Made by a program: the position numbers and the translations under genes
NCBI RefSeq assembly: GCF_029962835.1
Contig: NC_080586.1
Span: 66,658,001 to 66,722,000, forward strand
Reading direction: 5' to 3'
Source: Magnolia sinica
Taxonomy: Eukaryota > Streptophyta > Magnoliopsida > Magnoliales > Magnoliaceae
Length of the DNA: 64,000 nt
The notes under the pieces: model-generated
What the model was told of the DNA's origin: nothing
The model's database searches: none
What the model saw: the letters and a program-made list of their open reading frames with translations, nothing else
Shown here: positions 1-11,962 of the stretch, piece by piece
How positions within the stretch are numbered: position 1 is the first letter of the stretch
Layout of the letters: each line of letters begins with the position of its first letter

Positions 1-859
1 AGAGCTTTCACAGACAAAGGAATCCGCCTAAATGGGATCTCTCCTCCAAATTCCCTCTAAATGCTATACTACAAAAAAATGCAACCCAACAGTACATGGC
101 TCTAGTTTCGAAAGAGAGCATGTTCACATAGAATCCACTTTAAAAAGCATGCTCATATTTTAGAACCAGCTTAGTATATGGTTTGCATCTTGTGCACATG
201 AGTCTGGGACATTGGCACATGTTCCATCGCTCATGTCTTCAATTACATTTTTCCAAGCAATTGAAACTAGAATTTTGGTCGAATGAGCCTCTCAATATCA
301 TCTATGTTCCATTCACTTTATATTCAAACTATGTGCGCGTGTATATTCGATTGTACAGACCTTTTCTAATCAGGAATTTTGGGGTTTGAAAACTTATCAA
401 AGTTTAGATCTTACAAGGGGGAAAAAAAACGGAGGATTTCATTGAATAAAGAAAACTGTTTTGTAAGAAAGTGGGTTCCTAATCTCGAACAAGTGATTCT
501 TCAATCCAACGAAGATTAGAAGTATGATTCTCGTCTTTTAATCTTCCTAAGCAATTTATAACATTTTTACAGTGTGATTAACAAGAGATTTAAAAGACAA
601 GGTGAGTGGTCATGATTTGAAGAATTCGCGATTTGTGGTGTGTCGAAGATTGTCAATCAAGCAGAAGTATTGCAATTTTTTCTCCTCCTTTTCTTCTTCT
701 TCCTTTTTTTTTTTTTTTTTTTTTCGAAAATTGCCCTCTAATCGATGTGTTAGCAATCAGAAGGGGAGATTGCACAATCCCATGTTCTTAGTGGTTGCAA
801 CCATTGGAAACTAACCTCTAAATAGCAATCATGGGGTCAAGCAGCACAATCAGACCGTG
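1..859. other. AT-rich non-coding stretch, no gene seen
   Basis: No reading frame here has protein-like composition; the longest is about 70 codons and contains a phenylalanine run that simply translates the poly-T tract near 702-724. I see no LTR terminus, tRNA-like fold or promoter I would defend. Possibly the decayed upstream part of the LTR that ends at 5,963. Confidence 0.4.
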
Positions 860-1031
860 CTGGCCCAACTTGGGTTGAATGACAAGGCTGGTCTCTTAAG
901 CTCTGGTTGCATGACCAGAGCTGGTCACTCGGGTTCTGTCCGTGTGACCAAAGTTTTTCTCCATGGCCCTAGTTGTGCGACCAAGGCTAGTGGCTTAGAT
1001 TTAGTTGTGTGGCTGGGCCAGTTGTTTGCCG
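860..1031 (+). repeat. Array of about 33-bp degenerate repeats with TGACCA-TGGTCA dyad
   Basis: About five units, each opening with a variant of GTGACCAAGGCTGGTCAC and closing with a variant of GGTTCTGGTTGT; spacing is 32-34 bp. The clearest unit, near 921-936, reads TGACCAGAGCTGGTCA, a near-perfect dyad. Its position, some 400-550 bp upstream of a GA-rich leader-like stretch (about 1,470-1,525), is comparable to other palindrome arrays in this window. Judged by eye. Confidence 0.55.
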
Positions 1032-2418
1032 GTGCCTGAGTTATGTGAATATTTCTAAAATTAACCAAGAACTTAAGTAACTCATATGCGTTCGGTCTTT
1101 GCCCAAGTTGTGGCTTCGGACCGTTAGATAATGACCAAATTTAGGGCAACAATCTAAGTTAATATCTTACACATATCCATATAGCTGCGGCCCCGATCAA
1201 CCATCAGTGACCGTCAAACTGACCTTTTATTATGCTCATCGATCAACGTATCCAAATGGTGAGCCGATCATACCCATGCATAGATCATCATTAGGGTCAA
1301 CTATTCTATGATGTATATTGACTCTTATACCCAATAATGGATTCAAAATATTAGAAATAACTCCCTATACGGCTAATATAATGAAACCATAGGCTTTAGG
1401 GCCATTTGCACCACATCTAGAAATAAATATCCATTTTGTTTCACTCTCCCTCTCCCCATATGAATTTTCTCTAGCAAAGGAGAGAAAGAGAGGAAGAGAA
1501 GAAGAGGAGGGAAGAGAGAAATGGTGGAGTGCGGTGCTAGATCTCGCCGTCCGATCATCGTGATAGCCGGATCTTGTAAGCTCTCTCTTCTACACTATTC
1601 ACAACCCCAAGTATAGGGTCGCTATGTAGTAATAATCTCGGTAAGACCGAGGTCGAATCCACAGGGACTGAACCTTGTATGTATTCTAAAAGTAACTAGA
1701 ACTAGAACTAGAAGAAGATGCAATCTAAATCTGAAGAATATAAGGGAATAATGGTGAATTATTGAACTAAAACTTGTAAAATTCAAAGGTGGGAAAGTAG
1801 GGTTTCCAAGGATCCACTTGTAGAGATCAGGGAGATCTATGCTTGATTCAAGAACACAACTGGAATCATAGTATCATCTTCATCCAATTGGAAGATATTT
1901 CATTAAAAATCAATTCTGAACTTCCTTTGATCTAGTCCTCAATAGATGAGAGGTATGAGAACTAACATTGATTCCATTACAAAACCAAGTCCATGAAACA
2001 AAGCAAACAACAGAATTTACCAATCCACAAACACTCTGAGATAATTATGAAGATTAAAAGGATTTCATCATCCAACCATGTCCAAGGGGCAATGGTGAAC
2101 AACAGGGTTCCTAATTTCATAATTACAATAATGCAAAGAACATGCTCAAAGCTATCGCAGATCCATTGTAATTTAAGTCACAACAAACCATTAAAAACTA
2201 AAAGCATTCCTTATAATCAAATTAGAAGCAAAGATAGTTCAACTTAAACATGAATCAAAACCATAGAAAGCATCCCATCACGCTACAAGCTTCACCTCTT
2301 AGCCCTAGCTAAGAGGTTTAGCCGATCATAGACATGACCAAACTCAAAACTCTTAAGGAAATTAAAGGAGAAATGAAAAACTAAAGAAGAAGAAGGAGAA
2401 CACTTAGCCGGCTGTCCA

Positions 2419-2421
<3 letters not shown>

Positions 2422-2472
<51 letters not shown>
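2422..2472. repeat. (TC)n microsatellite
   Basis: About 25 uninterrupted TC units. On the minus strand, the sense strand of the surrounding LTR, this is a GA-rich tract just downstream of the TATA-like boxes at 2,523 and 2,670, where the other LTRs in this window also have GA-rich leaders. Confidence 0.9.
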
Positions 2473-2475
<3 letters not shown>

Positions 2476-2481
2476 CGCTCC

Positions 2482-2753
2482 TTACTTCTCCACGTCTCAG
2501 GATGCTCACTCTCTCTCTCCCTTTTATAAAGGCTGTAAATCAGCTAGGGTGGTGTGAAGTCAGTGAGAACGTGCGCAAGCTCTTTACGCAGCAACAGCCA
2601 CAAGAAATGCGACTCGTCTCTCACTCCTTGCTTCTCCACGTCTCAGGATGCTCACTCTCTCTCTCTCTCCCTTTTATAAAGGCTGTAAATCGGCTAGGGT
2701 GGTGTGAAGTTGGTGGGAACGTGCGCAAGCTCTTTACGCAGCAACAGCCATAA
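2482..2753 (-). repeat. 146-bp tandem duplication of an LTR promoter block
   Basis: Two copies offset by 146 bp (CACGTCTCAGGATGCTCACT at 2,491 and 2,637). Each holds, on the minus strand, CTGCGTAAAGAG, then about 60-70 bp later a TATA-like CCTTTATAAAAGGG, then GA repeats. The copies differ at a handful of bases (for example AATCAGC versus AATCGGC). This duplicates a core promoter inside the nested LTR. Confidence 0.75.
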
Positions 2754-5700
2754 CAAACGCACCGAGTCACGTTTGGATTAAGTTTGGGACAATTGACCAT
2801 CCCAAAACCTGATTCTAGCTCCATGGTTGGGGTCGTGGCCACCCTCTAGACACATTGGACGGTCCGGTCACAGATCTGACCGTGTTCATGTTCATACAGC
2901 GGCCCACAGAGGGTCGGACGAGCATTGCGCACGTACCTACGCATGGACTTGCACTGGAATGTTCGGTGATGATGTTTTCGGAGAAATCTACGCCATCCAT
3001 TAGATTCGTTGTGAAATTTCAGTCAGGAATGGATGGTTTTGCTCGAGTCTGGTGCGTCCTAAGGGATCAAATCTTCCTATCGTTCATCCTGTGTTTGATG
3101 GTGATCTTTGTGTGATCGCTTGCATGGATGCAGGACTCCATTGACTATAGTCGGCCCTACCTCCTGGTTCGAATGGACGGTTCAGATCATCCATCGGAAC
3201 GATGGTGGTGGCCCACTACATCTCATAGCGGATTGGTGTCCGTTTCTACGTAAAAGGAATGTTGGGAGTCAGGTCAACGCACGCTGACCGACTCCCATGA
3301 TTCGGTGCACCTCCAGTGCACGTGTGTTGTGCACACACACACCATGTAAAGTAGGTCCCACCTTGATGTTTCAAGAAATCCATTCCATATATCCACTTTC
3401 TCATCTAATTTAAGGGGTTGAGACCAAAATTGAAGCATATCCAGATATCAGGTGGGCTCCAAACTAGTGATTTATGACTGATCTTTCGTTTAGACCACTT
3501 TCACAAAGATCCAATGGCTGAAATTTTACAAGTACGGTTACTTTATGATCCTCAGGTCAAATATAAAGTTTCGAGCCAAACGGATGGTGGGAACCTTGTG
3601 ATTTTGCATTTAAGACGATTTCCAGGCCTCTTTAATTTTAATCACTTGGTTTTCTCGGATCTTTGGCATGTAAATTCTTCAATCTCGGTATCTTAAGATT
3701 CATCCCTTGCTTTGGTGATTCTTGAGCATCAAATCCATGCTTTTAGTACCCTTTTCAATCCAAGCTCTTAAATTCACCTTGCAACACAAACATGATTAAA
3801 GTAGGACATTAAGCATTATCAAGTTCATAAAACCAAGTAATAAATATGGTCTAATATACAATATTTGACCCTCAACATATGCTCGGTTTCGCATTTTTCA
3901 CGACCGAAATCCAACGACTTCGAAATAGATTCTTCACCCCCTTTCTATGTAAGAGGTTTTTTATTTGTCTTTCTGTTTATTTGTTTCATTTCCTAGATTT
4001 TGAGCCATTAAGGCTAGAAATTTCATTTCATTTCTGTCGATTATTGCAAACCTTAATGTTAAGGTTTTGAGTTCCAATTATCGATTAGAGTGATCCATAC
4101 TCTTGTGGGAGCTGTAATTGGGCTTGACTCTATTAGGGTTTCGGTTGTGCACCGATTCCAAGACCCGATTCGCCCAACCGAGTTGAGGGAACATTCCAAT
4201 CGAGTTAGTCAAGCCATAATTCGTTGTTAAACATTTGATTAGGACTAAATCCACATAACTAATGAGTCTTGTACTATAATTTAGGTTTAGAGTGTTTTCC
4301 TTTCAATTTATGACGTTAGGGCTGCATCCGAGTCGAGGATTTCGACTCTAAGGTGAAGATCTACCATCAAACTTCTACTTGGTATTTAAAATAAATAATG
4401 TGTCTGTTTTCTATTTGGCTGATAACATGCTTGATGAAATGCTTGAATGACATGAAATACTAATATGATTGAATTATTGTTGTGGTGGATCGAGCTCCAC
4501 AAATTATTTAAATGTGCGGATAGCCCACTTTAGGGTGGGTATCCTAGGCTTATACGGCCAACCAGAGTTGAACATGGATGATCGACAGTAGTTTGAGCTA
4601 CATGGGATGTTTGCACCTAATGCCGGTTTGCCCGGGGTCCTCCGTGGTCAATTGCATCAGTTTAATGCAAGCTTGATCATTCTTATACTTGGTGATTATA
4701 TAATATTTAATAGAATCTGGGATACACCGTTACCATTGACTTAGTCTACTCATAACCATTAGTGCACCATGATCCCCAAAGACTCATGAGTCGAGTATGG
4801 TGGTATGGGACACCGTGTTCGAGTTGTCGGCCTATGTTAGGGTGATGAGCATCCCATAGCGACCATTGATCACTGATAAAAGTGATAGAATGTTGTTCAA
4901 ATGGCCTCCATCAATTACCCAGCTGATGGTTCCGTTCCAAAGTACCGTTCGAATGACCAGGCATGAATGGAATTGGGTAACGAGCCATTTTCTTTGTATT
5001 GATTTAATTTTGAGTGACAAGCCCGCAACTCTGAATTGATGGTTCATACTCAGTATTGGGTGATGACTCGTACCTTGTTGATGCCTTAATCTGGATCAGG
5101 GGACACTAGTGAGGAGCCAACAAATGTCGCAACGAGCCACATGATCTGGATAATGACTCATGACATAATGGCGGTATTCTGGCATCACCAACCTGCTGTA
5201 TGAATTGAAACTAATAATAACTTGACTAATCATGCATATCCTAAGGTAGGTTATGATTTGGCGTTGGATTCGCTTGTGAGGGAGTGTTGGCATTTGCAAA
5301 ATAGACATGAAAGTTGCTTATGAGGGAGTGTTGGATTGTAAGGAGCATGCATCATTTTATCATAACATTAATATATTTACCACGTAGATTAGAAAATTGT
5401 TTGTTTGTTATGCCATTGTTACTTGTGTTTGGTTGTGTTGATAACATGTGTAACTTGTTTAGTGGCTATGCGTTAAAGATAGCATGCTTGAGTGTATGAA
5501 TATATATTTGTTGTGAACCTGTTAATCACTAAAATGTCCGAACTAACAATCTTTGGGATATTTCTTCAATATGTTGGCATTTGCCGTCTCTTATTTGACA
5601 TATGCAGATAACTCAGAAATAAGACCATTTGTTGGTGCATTCAGGACGCCTAATAGATATCTATCTTCTTATTGCTTGGCAGTTGTTCTTTTATTCCTAT

Positions 5701-5963
5701 TACAATTATTGTAGTTTATATAATTCTCATATGGGTGGTCGCCACTTTTAGAACTGTAATTTTTCAGTGGTACCCTATATTTTTTCAATTTGACTATCTC
5801 TACCTCGCTTTGCTTCCGTAGAGTTAAAATGCATTACTCTAATTATTTGTGTATTAAATGAATTAAATCTAAATGAAGACACACAGGCATTTTTGTTAGG
5901 TTAACACCCGAGAACTCGAGATCAGAGTAACTGTACTCAGGTGCCGATTTTTAAGGTGTTACA

Positions 5964-6222
5964 CGATTGTGGGCTCACTCTCGAGTGCGTGTGCACGAGG
6001 AGTGCGTGCACTCACTGTGCATTGGTCTGGAAAATCTAGTCAATTGGGTTCGACCCGATGAAAATGGTAAGGAGTCGGGAGCTTTCTCCCGCCCGAGAAG
6101 TTTTAAATGGACGACATCCGTTCTCACCGATTGTGGGATCAACCGACCGATCTGAACCGTACATCATGATCGTACCGATGAAATGACCAAACCCTACCCA
6201 CTTTCACTCACAGGAGCATGTG
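5964..6222. other. Gene-free fragment between two LTRs
   Basis: Lies between the LTR end at 5,963 and the family-X LTR starting at 6,223. The last five bases, ATGTG at 6,218-6,222, are the left target-site duplication of that LTR. Its body is likely the left part of the older LTR continued at 11,619-11,962 and 17,271-20,285, because family-X insertions split that sequence. No gene seen. Confidence 0.4.
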
Positions 6223-8329
6223 TGTCACACTCCAAACCTGGAAATCGGATTCACAGGATTCCCAATCGCCGAATCCGGTGTTGACAGCCTCCGTAGTACC
6301 CCATTCTTGGCTCCTAGCGTTCATATGCCAAATTCCGATCCTGAGATTCTACAATGAGGATTTTTTTTATACAATTAACTCATAATAAGTATAACCACAA
6401 GATTACCCAATTCACAAAGGCAACATCATCATCACATATCCACTAATATAATCATTTGAGTACAATGCTGAAAGGGAAATACATAAATCGAAAATCAAGC
6501 TCCAGAAGACTGCTATACGCTCCAAGCTCAATACTGCTACAACCTAACATCACCTGCACGCATCTATTATGCATGAGCTTATAGAAAGCTTAGAAGGTGG
6601 TGTAAGTGTGTGCACAAGGTAAGTGCCAAGTATTCAATACAATGCCATAATCATATAATATCGGAAATACTGGTAATCCATAAATCATATAATGTCGGAA
6701 TAAGCAGAAATACTAACAAGATCATGAATTATCAGACAAGATGATTCACCAAGATCATAAATCATACGGTAACAAAGTAAGCGAAAATACTGACAAGTCC
6801 ATGACTCATACAACATTAGAATACGCAATACAAATTAATAATGCAAATGAGGAATCATAGAGAGCCAAATATCGGATGCAGATGATGCAACACGATATAC
6901 ATTTCTGATGAGTAACGCAAATAGCGTCAGCCATACCTAAACCATGTAAATGCAGAAATACAATAACCCAAATTACCATATGTCGCGGATGTAAAACAAC
7001 ATGCAGTGTGAATGGAATGACCATGCTAGGGTGTGAAGCCAGGATAGTAGTATGTAGTATCGTAAGCTATAGGGTCCATCACAATAGACTTCTATCCAAA
7101 CTAGTCTCATACCTAATTTGGATAGTCAGACTTAATGTGGTAAACTCCTGATCTCAGGTTAGTCGTGCGCTCCAACCAAAATCCTGGCCATTGCGAAGGT
7201 ACACGTAACAAATCGTTGCGCACCACCAGCCCGAGTGAATAGTGAATGAATAAATGAATGAGCATATAACTCCTGCTTAATAAGTCCACATATCAGTACA
7301 GTTCATCTCTGGGATAGTCACCGAGGTCTAGTACACTCTCCACCAGCTTGTCACCCCATCAAGCGCACAACTGGGTAAGTGGAATAGACCTCACTATCTG
7401 CCTGGCTAGTAGTCAGCCAATATCTACTCGGCATGTCGATAGCGGACCCATTCACGAGCTGGTCAAACTCAGCCTAGCTATGCCTACTCCCTCAGGCTGG
7501 TAAGGCCACACCCCCTCCCAACCGACCACGACACAGTGAGAGACGCGGCCTACTGGTATACGGCCCTTATGCGCTCATACATATCTACTCGGTCTCGACG
7601 TTGGGGCATCCTCTGGTACCAAGAGGGTTTAGGAGTTTTCACCCAAGGCTATCTATGGCAGCCCGATGCTAGTAATAGATTTCTGGTGTCCCATCTGGCC
7701 ATGCACGATATGCCTGTGGAGGCTACGACCCTGATGTTGCTAGGGCGTACAGTAATTATAACACATAATGCAAGATGCATGAGTCATACAATCCAGTCAT
7801 GCATCAATCCTGTGCATATTGTATGCTCATGTGAGATAACCTCCGCCTATCAGGGAGTCTCATATGATCCTACCCAATGACATATGCAATGGTCAATCAC
7901 ATCTCATAACAAACATGCAGATGATGCTTATGGGCATGTATCATGACGCTATGCTGTCACATACTCATAATCGGTATCAATGATCGGCCTCGACAATGTG
8001 GACATTTAACCAACATTGCCCCCAAGGATTAGCCCATATAAAGTCAAACATATAATGGGCCCACAGCCTCACACAAGGGCCTAATATACAACACGATGGG
8101 CCTCATTCAAGAGTTTAATATACATCACGATGGGCCTCTCACATGGGCCTAATATACATTACAATGGACTCCATCGCCTGACCCCCAATGCATCACAATG
8201 GGCCTCATCACATATGCCTCATATACATCACATTGGACATTAAACACGGGCTGAATGTACATCACAATGGACCTCAAATATGGGCCGCATATACATCATA
8301 TTGGGCCTTGACAATTGGCCTCGATATTT

Positions 8330-8870
8330 GACCTTGATAATCGGAATCAGAAATCAGTCATGATAATCAACCTCGATCGTTAATCGGTGATTGGCCACGG
8401 CAATCAAAATCGATCGATAATCAGCCTCGATAATCGGAACGATCGATAATCGGCCTCGATAATCAGAATCGATCGATAATCGGCCTCGATAATCGGAATC
8501 GACAATCGGTCACAATAATCAACCTCGATCGCTAATCGGCGATCGACCACGATAATCGGAATCGGTCACGATAATCAACCTCGATCGCTAATAGGCGATC
8601 GGCCATGACAATCGGAATCGATCGATAATCGGCCTCAATAATCGGAATCGGCAATCGATCACGATAATCAACCTCGATTGCTAATAGGCGATCGGCCACG
8701 ACAATTGGAATCGATCGATAATCGACCTCAATAATCTAAATCGGCCTCGACCAAACGGAATCAGTCTCGATAATCGGAATCAGCCTCGACCAAACGGAAT
8801 CGGTCTCGATAATCAGAATCAGCCTCGATAATCTGAATCGGCCTAACAAATGGCCTAAGGGAAGGTCACA
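8330..8870. repeat. Tandem/interspersed array based on GATAATCGG
   Basis: Built from variants of CCTCGATAATCGGAATCG with embedded TCGATCGA palindromes. A longer unit containing AATCAACCTCGATCGCTAA recurs at roughly 8,520, 8,575 and 8,667, so there is a higher-order arrangement. Only a short vestige exists in copy B (about 13,672-13,750), so the array expanded in, or was lost from, individual LTR copies. Confidence 0.75.
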
Positions 8871-9029
8871 ATGTGGACATCTAACCATCATCGCCCATCA
8901 ATGTGTCATTTAACCAACATTGCTCCCATGGAATGACGCTCATAGGGCCAACCGAATAGGGGCCCACGGCCTAGCACAAGGGCCTAATATACATCATCAT
9001 GGGCCTCAATTACATCAAATGGGTTGAAT

Positions 9030-9412
9030 CAATCAAATGGGCCGTATCACGTGGGGCTGATCAAATGGGCCGATACAGATGGGCGGAATCAAATGGGCAG
9101 AATCAAGTGAGCCGATACAAATGAGCCGAATCGAGTGGGCCGAGTCGAATAGGTCGAGTTGAATGGGCCGAGTCAAATGGCCGAGTCGAATAGGCCGAGT
9201 TGAATGGGCTGAGTCAAATGGGCCAAATCAAATGGGTCAGTCAAATGGGCCAAGTCAAATGGGCCGAGTCGAATGAGTCGATCAAATGGGCCCAATCAAA
9301 TGGGTCGGTCAAATGGGCCAAGTCGAATGGGTCGATCAAATGGGCCCAATCAAATGGGTCGGTCAAATGGGCCAGGTCGAATGGGCCGAGTCAAATGGGT
9401 CAATCAAATACA
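9030..9412. repeat. Array of about 17-20 bp units (AATGGGCCGAGTCG type)
   Basis: Twenty or so imperfect units of the type CAAATGGGCCGAGTCGAAT. The apparent 62-76 codon repetitive reading frames here are translations of the repeat and are not called as genes. Copy B has a shorter version at 14,940-15,192, followed in both copies by CACCATTCATCCAT. Confidence 0.8.
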
Positions 9413-10081
9413 CCATTCATCCATAGTTAGAGATCATTTTAGAGCATTATATAAAAAATGAATCATATCTGAGGGATCATCTGGGCCATACCACAATAAC
9501 AGCGGTGATGATGATCAAAATATCATTTGGACCACATCACAAATAGCAGTGGAGACAATGATTTTCATTGTTTAGAAAATTACATGGGGGCCACCATAAC
9601 ATTTGTTTTCTATCTAGACTATTCAGAAGGTCACTAAAAAAAAACTGGACGGGAAAAGAAATATATCATATTAATCCAAAACTTCTATTGTATCCCAAAA
9701 TGGGGTTTCAATGGCAGTCGTTCAACACCACTGCTTTTGCAGTGTGGTCCACTTGATATCAGATCGGTCTTATTTTTTTTATCTCAAGCTTTGAAATTAT
9801 ACGTCAAAATGGTTGGATGCTATAGCTACAACGCATGCATGATGGTGGGGTCCACCTGATAACTGGATCTGTCTTATTTTGGTCTCAAGCCCAAGGGCGA
9901 GCTCCCCAAATATTTAGACGGTTTAGATAAACACATGGGGCATGGTGGGCCCACGTCCAATCTGATGGATGGCTGGACGTCATGGCTGTTGCACCGTCCA
10001 GCAACTGGATGGTGCAGATGTAATATACATCATGGTGCGGTCCATGTAGTGGCCCACCTCAAGTATATAATATTAAATATT

Positions 10082-10087
<6 letters not shown>

Positions 10088-10124
<37 letters not shown>

Positions 10125-10125
10125 C
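10088..10125. repeat. (AT)n-(AC)n microsatellite
   Basis: About 11 AT units followed by about 7 AC units, beside the hairpin at 10,148. All four family-X copies except D have an AT-rich simple repeat next to this hairpin. Further AT-rich simple sequence continues at about 10,225-10,320. Confidence 0.85.
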
Positions 10126-10147
10126 AATGGCAGGGATTGCCCTGACC

Positions 10148-10173
10148 CACCGTCCAGACCCCTCTGGACGGTG
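10148..10173. repeat. Hairpin: perfect 10-bp inverted repeat
   Basis: Arms CACCGTCCAG and CTGGACGGTG, 6-nt loop. Each of the other family-X copies has a perfect inverted repeat of 11-12 bp at the equivalent place although arm sequences differ between subfamilies. Confidence 0.8.
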
Positions 10174-10574
10174 ATGATCCTCTCATTAAAGGTGTGTCCC
10201 ACGTGGGAGTGGCACACTATAACACGTATTGTAACTATAGTATATTATATTATATAATATTATATATATAAGATGTATTGTTAATATAATATATTATATT
10301 ATATTATATATCATATATACATGTCCGTTTGTGCGTGAGTGAGAGTGAGGGTGTGATAATATAATATATTATATGTCATATATGCATGTGCGTGTGTGTG
10401 AGAGAGAGTGAGGAGTGTCAGCGTTGTCAGCGTCTGACGGACGGCTGATGGTGGGTCCCACATATTTGGACGGTTGTGATGCAACACATACATCATGTGG
10501 TAGGGCCCACAGATCTAGCTGACGGTTTCGATCCAACGGACACATGAGGTGGGTCCACACGTGTGGGACCTACC

Positions 10575-10690
10575 AGGTTAGCTTATTAGTATACACCCAC
10601 GTCACTACACATATTTCATGTTAGCCACCCCCACTAAGACCTCAGGTGTTGAAACGAGGTATCTCTACTCGATCTACCAGTTGAGCTATG
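10575..10690 (-). mobile_element. SINE-like tRNA-derived fragment inside copy A
   Basis: Minus-strand reading contains TAGCTCAACTGG (10,677-10,688), a good RNA polymerase III A box, followed by a body ending in a GCTAATAAGCTAACC type tail (about 10,575). It aligns with the fuller copy in LTR B at 16,203-16,380 but lacks the B-box segment. It was probably inherited with the LTR rather than inserted separately. Confidence 0.45.
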
Positions 10691-11618
10691 GATCTGGGTG
10701 TGTCCAGACCCTCGACAGCCCAAAGGTAGGTGCACTTCATGGTGGAGTCCCACCATTCATGATGGACGGTGCGGATGAAACACAAATTAGTGGGGCCCAC
10801 TCCATCAAAATGGATAAAAAGAGGGAGGGAGAGAGAGAAAGACGGTGATGGAGGGACCCCGCCATTATGGGTCCCTCATGATTACAACATATACATCATA
10901 ATGGGTCCCACCTACGAGTGGACCCTCAAATGCAAATTGACGGTAGAGCACCCACCTTATTGGCCTCCTTCTTGCTCCCTTAGGCTTGTATGCACCTATA
11001 CTCAATGTTTAATGGTAGATGATGAAGTCTTGATGGTGGGGATGGGAGATGAGAGGGTGGGCCACAGTTATTGATTTGGAAAAGCTTGGGAGGGCTTAGA
11101 CGTTTGATGCTTTGTTGCTCGGGAGAGAGTTTTTTAAGAAATGAGAGAAATGGAGAATTAATGGATGAAATGGATGGATGGAGTGGTGGGTGTAAGGAAA
11201 GGTGATGGGAGATATGGGTGAGTTAGATTTTTTGTAAAAGAGGAATGGTGAGGGGAGAGAGAGGATTGACTTTTGGGAAAAGGAGGGATGGGTTGTTGTA
11301 CTTGGGGTATGGCTTGTACTTGACATTAATTGATGGGACATATCATAGAGATTCCCTCGAAATTCACAACGCGTGGCGTTTCTTCAAAATGAACGCGGAC
11401 CCATATCTCCTAGCCTGGGTATCAGTTCGGTACGCAAGTCGCGGCGACGGCACGATCGCTAAGGTACAAGTTTCGGATCGAGCCGACTTCAGTATGCAGG
11501 ACCCGGCTTAAGCTCACACGCAAACGTCGGATACAGGTCGAGGGTTGCCGGAATTCGACCGAGGGGACCGCGGAAGCCTAAGGAACGGTACAGACTAGGA
11601 CACGGGTCTTACAATGTG

Positions 11619-11962
11619 TGTATGCACACTAATTCTAGAATGAATGGCGCTACGTGCGACTAGCTTTCTGAAAACAGAAAGATTCCTTTTCTTTTTCCTT
11701 TGCACGCTGGCAGTCCAAGTGAGGTGGCCACCTGAGATCTCAACCCTCCATCTCAGCAGATCTTAGCACTCCATGTTAGGACTTTCACGAAGTTATGGCC
11801 TGAGCTTTCTCGTGTTAAAAACCAAAACCGTTAATAGAGTGTTAATGACCACTCTTTTGGTGGCCACCCACGATGATCATGAGACCTATCCACACCATCC
11901 ATTCGCCTCTGATCATCAGATCAATCATCCAACAATGTCCCGCCATTAACGGTCGGGTCATC
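11619..11962. other. Gene-free fragment between family-X copies A and B
   Basis: Nothing coding. Bases 11,963-11,967 (TTCTC) are the left TSD of copy B. Removing copy B joins this fragment directly to 17,271, so it is the upstream part of the older plus-strand LTR whose TATA box is at 17,498. It holds the motif GGTGGCCACC (11,723-11,732), a perfect palindrome. Confidence 0.5.

Larger units (their letters stand above)
1575..3877 (-). mobile_element. Nested solo LTR remnant (family of the LTRs at 26,960 and 28,928), minus strand
   Basis: Read on the minus strand it starts TGTTGAGGGTCAAATATTG (3,877) and ends with a CCTATACTTGGGGTTGTG region (about 1,600-1,625) and possibly CTTACA at 1,575. The first 180 bp and last 250 bp are clearly similar to the plus-strand LTR at 26,960-28,418, including the tract rich in CTAGTTCTAG and the GGATTCGACCTCGG motif. 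The middle (about 2,750-3,690) differs and may hold another insertion. Flanks TATGC and GATCT do not match, so no TSD was established. Confidence 0.5.
1100..5963 (+). mobile_element. Old Ty3-type solo LTR remnant, split by a nested element
   Basis: The right end is LTR-like (AAGGTGTTACA ending at 5,963), matching the CA-terminal ends of other long LTRs here. The part from about 3,930 to 4,400 resembles 37,915-38,060 plus 55,647-55,930 (same order: GTAAGAGGT leader, a region like GAGTCGAGGAT-TCGACTCTAA), so both are copies of one LTR family. A GA-rich leader-like stretch lies at 1,470-1,525. An LTR remnant is nested at 1,575-3,877. The left boundary was not found; no TGTAAC-type start occurs in the first 1.6 kb, so it is probably truncated. 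Confidence 0.4.
6223..11613 (+). mobile_element. Family-X solo LTR, copy A (5.39 kb) with TSD ATGTG
   Basis: It starts TGTCACACTCC and ends GGGTCTTACA, the TG...CA termini of an LTR. It is flanked by a perfect 5-bp duplication, ATGTG, at 6,218-6,222 and 11,614-11,618. I see no internal domain, gag or pol, so this is a solo LTR left by LTR-LTR recombination, unusually long at about 5.4 kb. The same termini and order of blocks recur in copies at 11,968 and (inverted) 55,971, and without termini at 46,172. It contains two tandem arrays, a SINE-like piece, an AT/AC microsatellite and a hairpin. Strand is given by the TGTCACAC end; by analogy with the chromovirus LTR (sense strand ends GGTGTTACA) transcription could run the other way. 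Confidence 0.85.

Noticed and set aside
8330..8870. CRISPR-like array of short repeats and spacers
   Set aside because: Units are degenerate and contiguous without unique spacers, and this is plant nuclear DNA.
9200..9461. Repetitive 62-76 codon frames (Q-M-G / S-N-G-P repeats)
   Set aside because: They are translations of the short tandem array in two frames; the homologous array in copy B has different open frames.
10640..10700. A tRNA gene
   Set aside because: An A box is present, but there is no full cloverleaf or normal B box, and the piece is shared by family-X LTRs; a SINE-like remnant explains it better.
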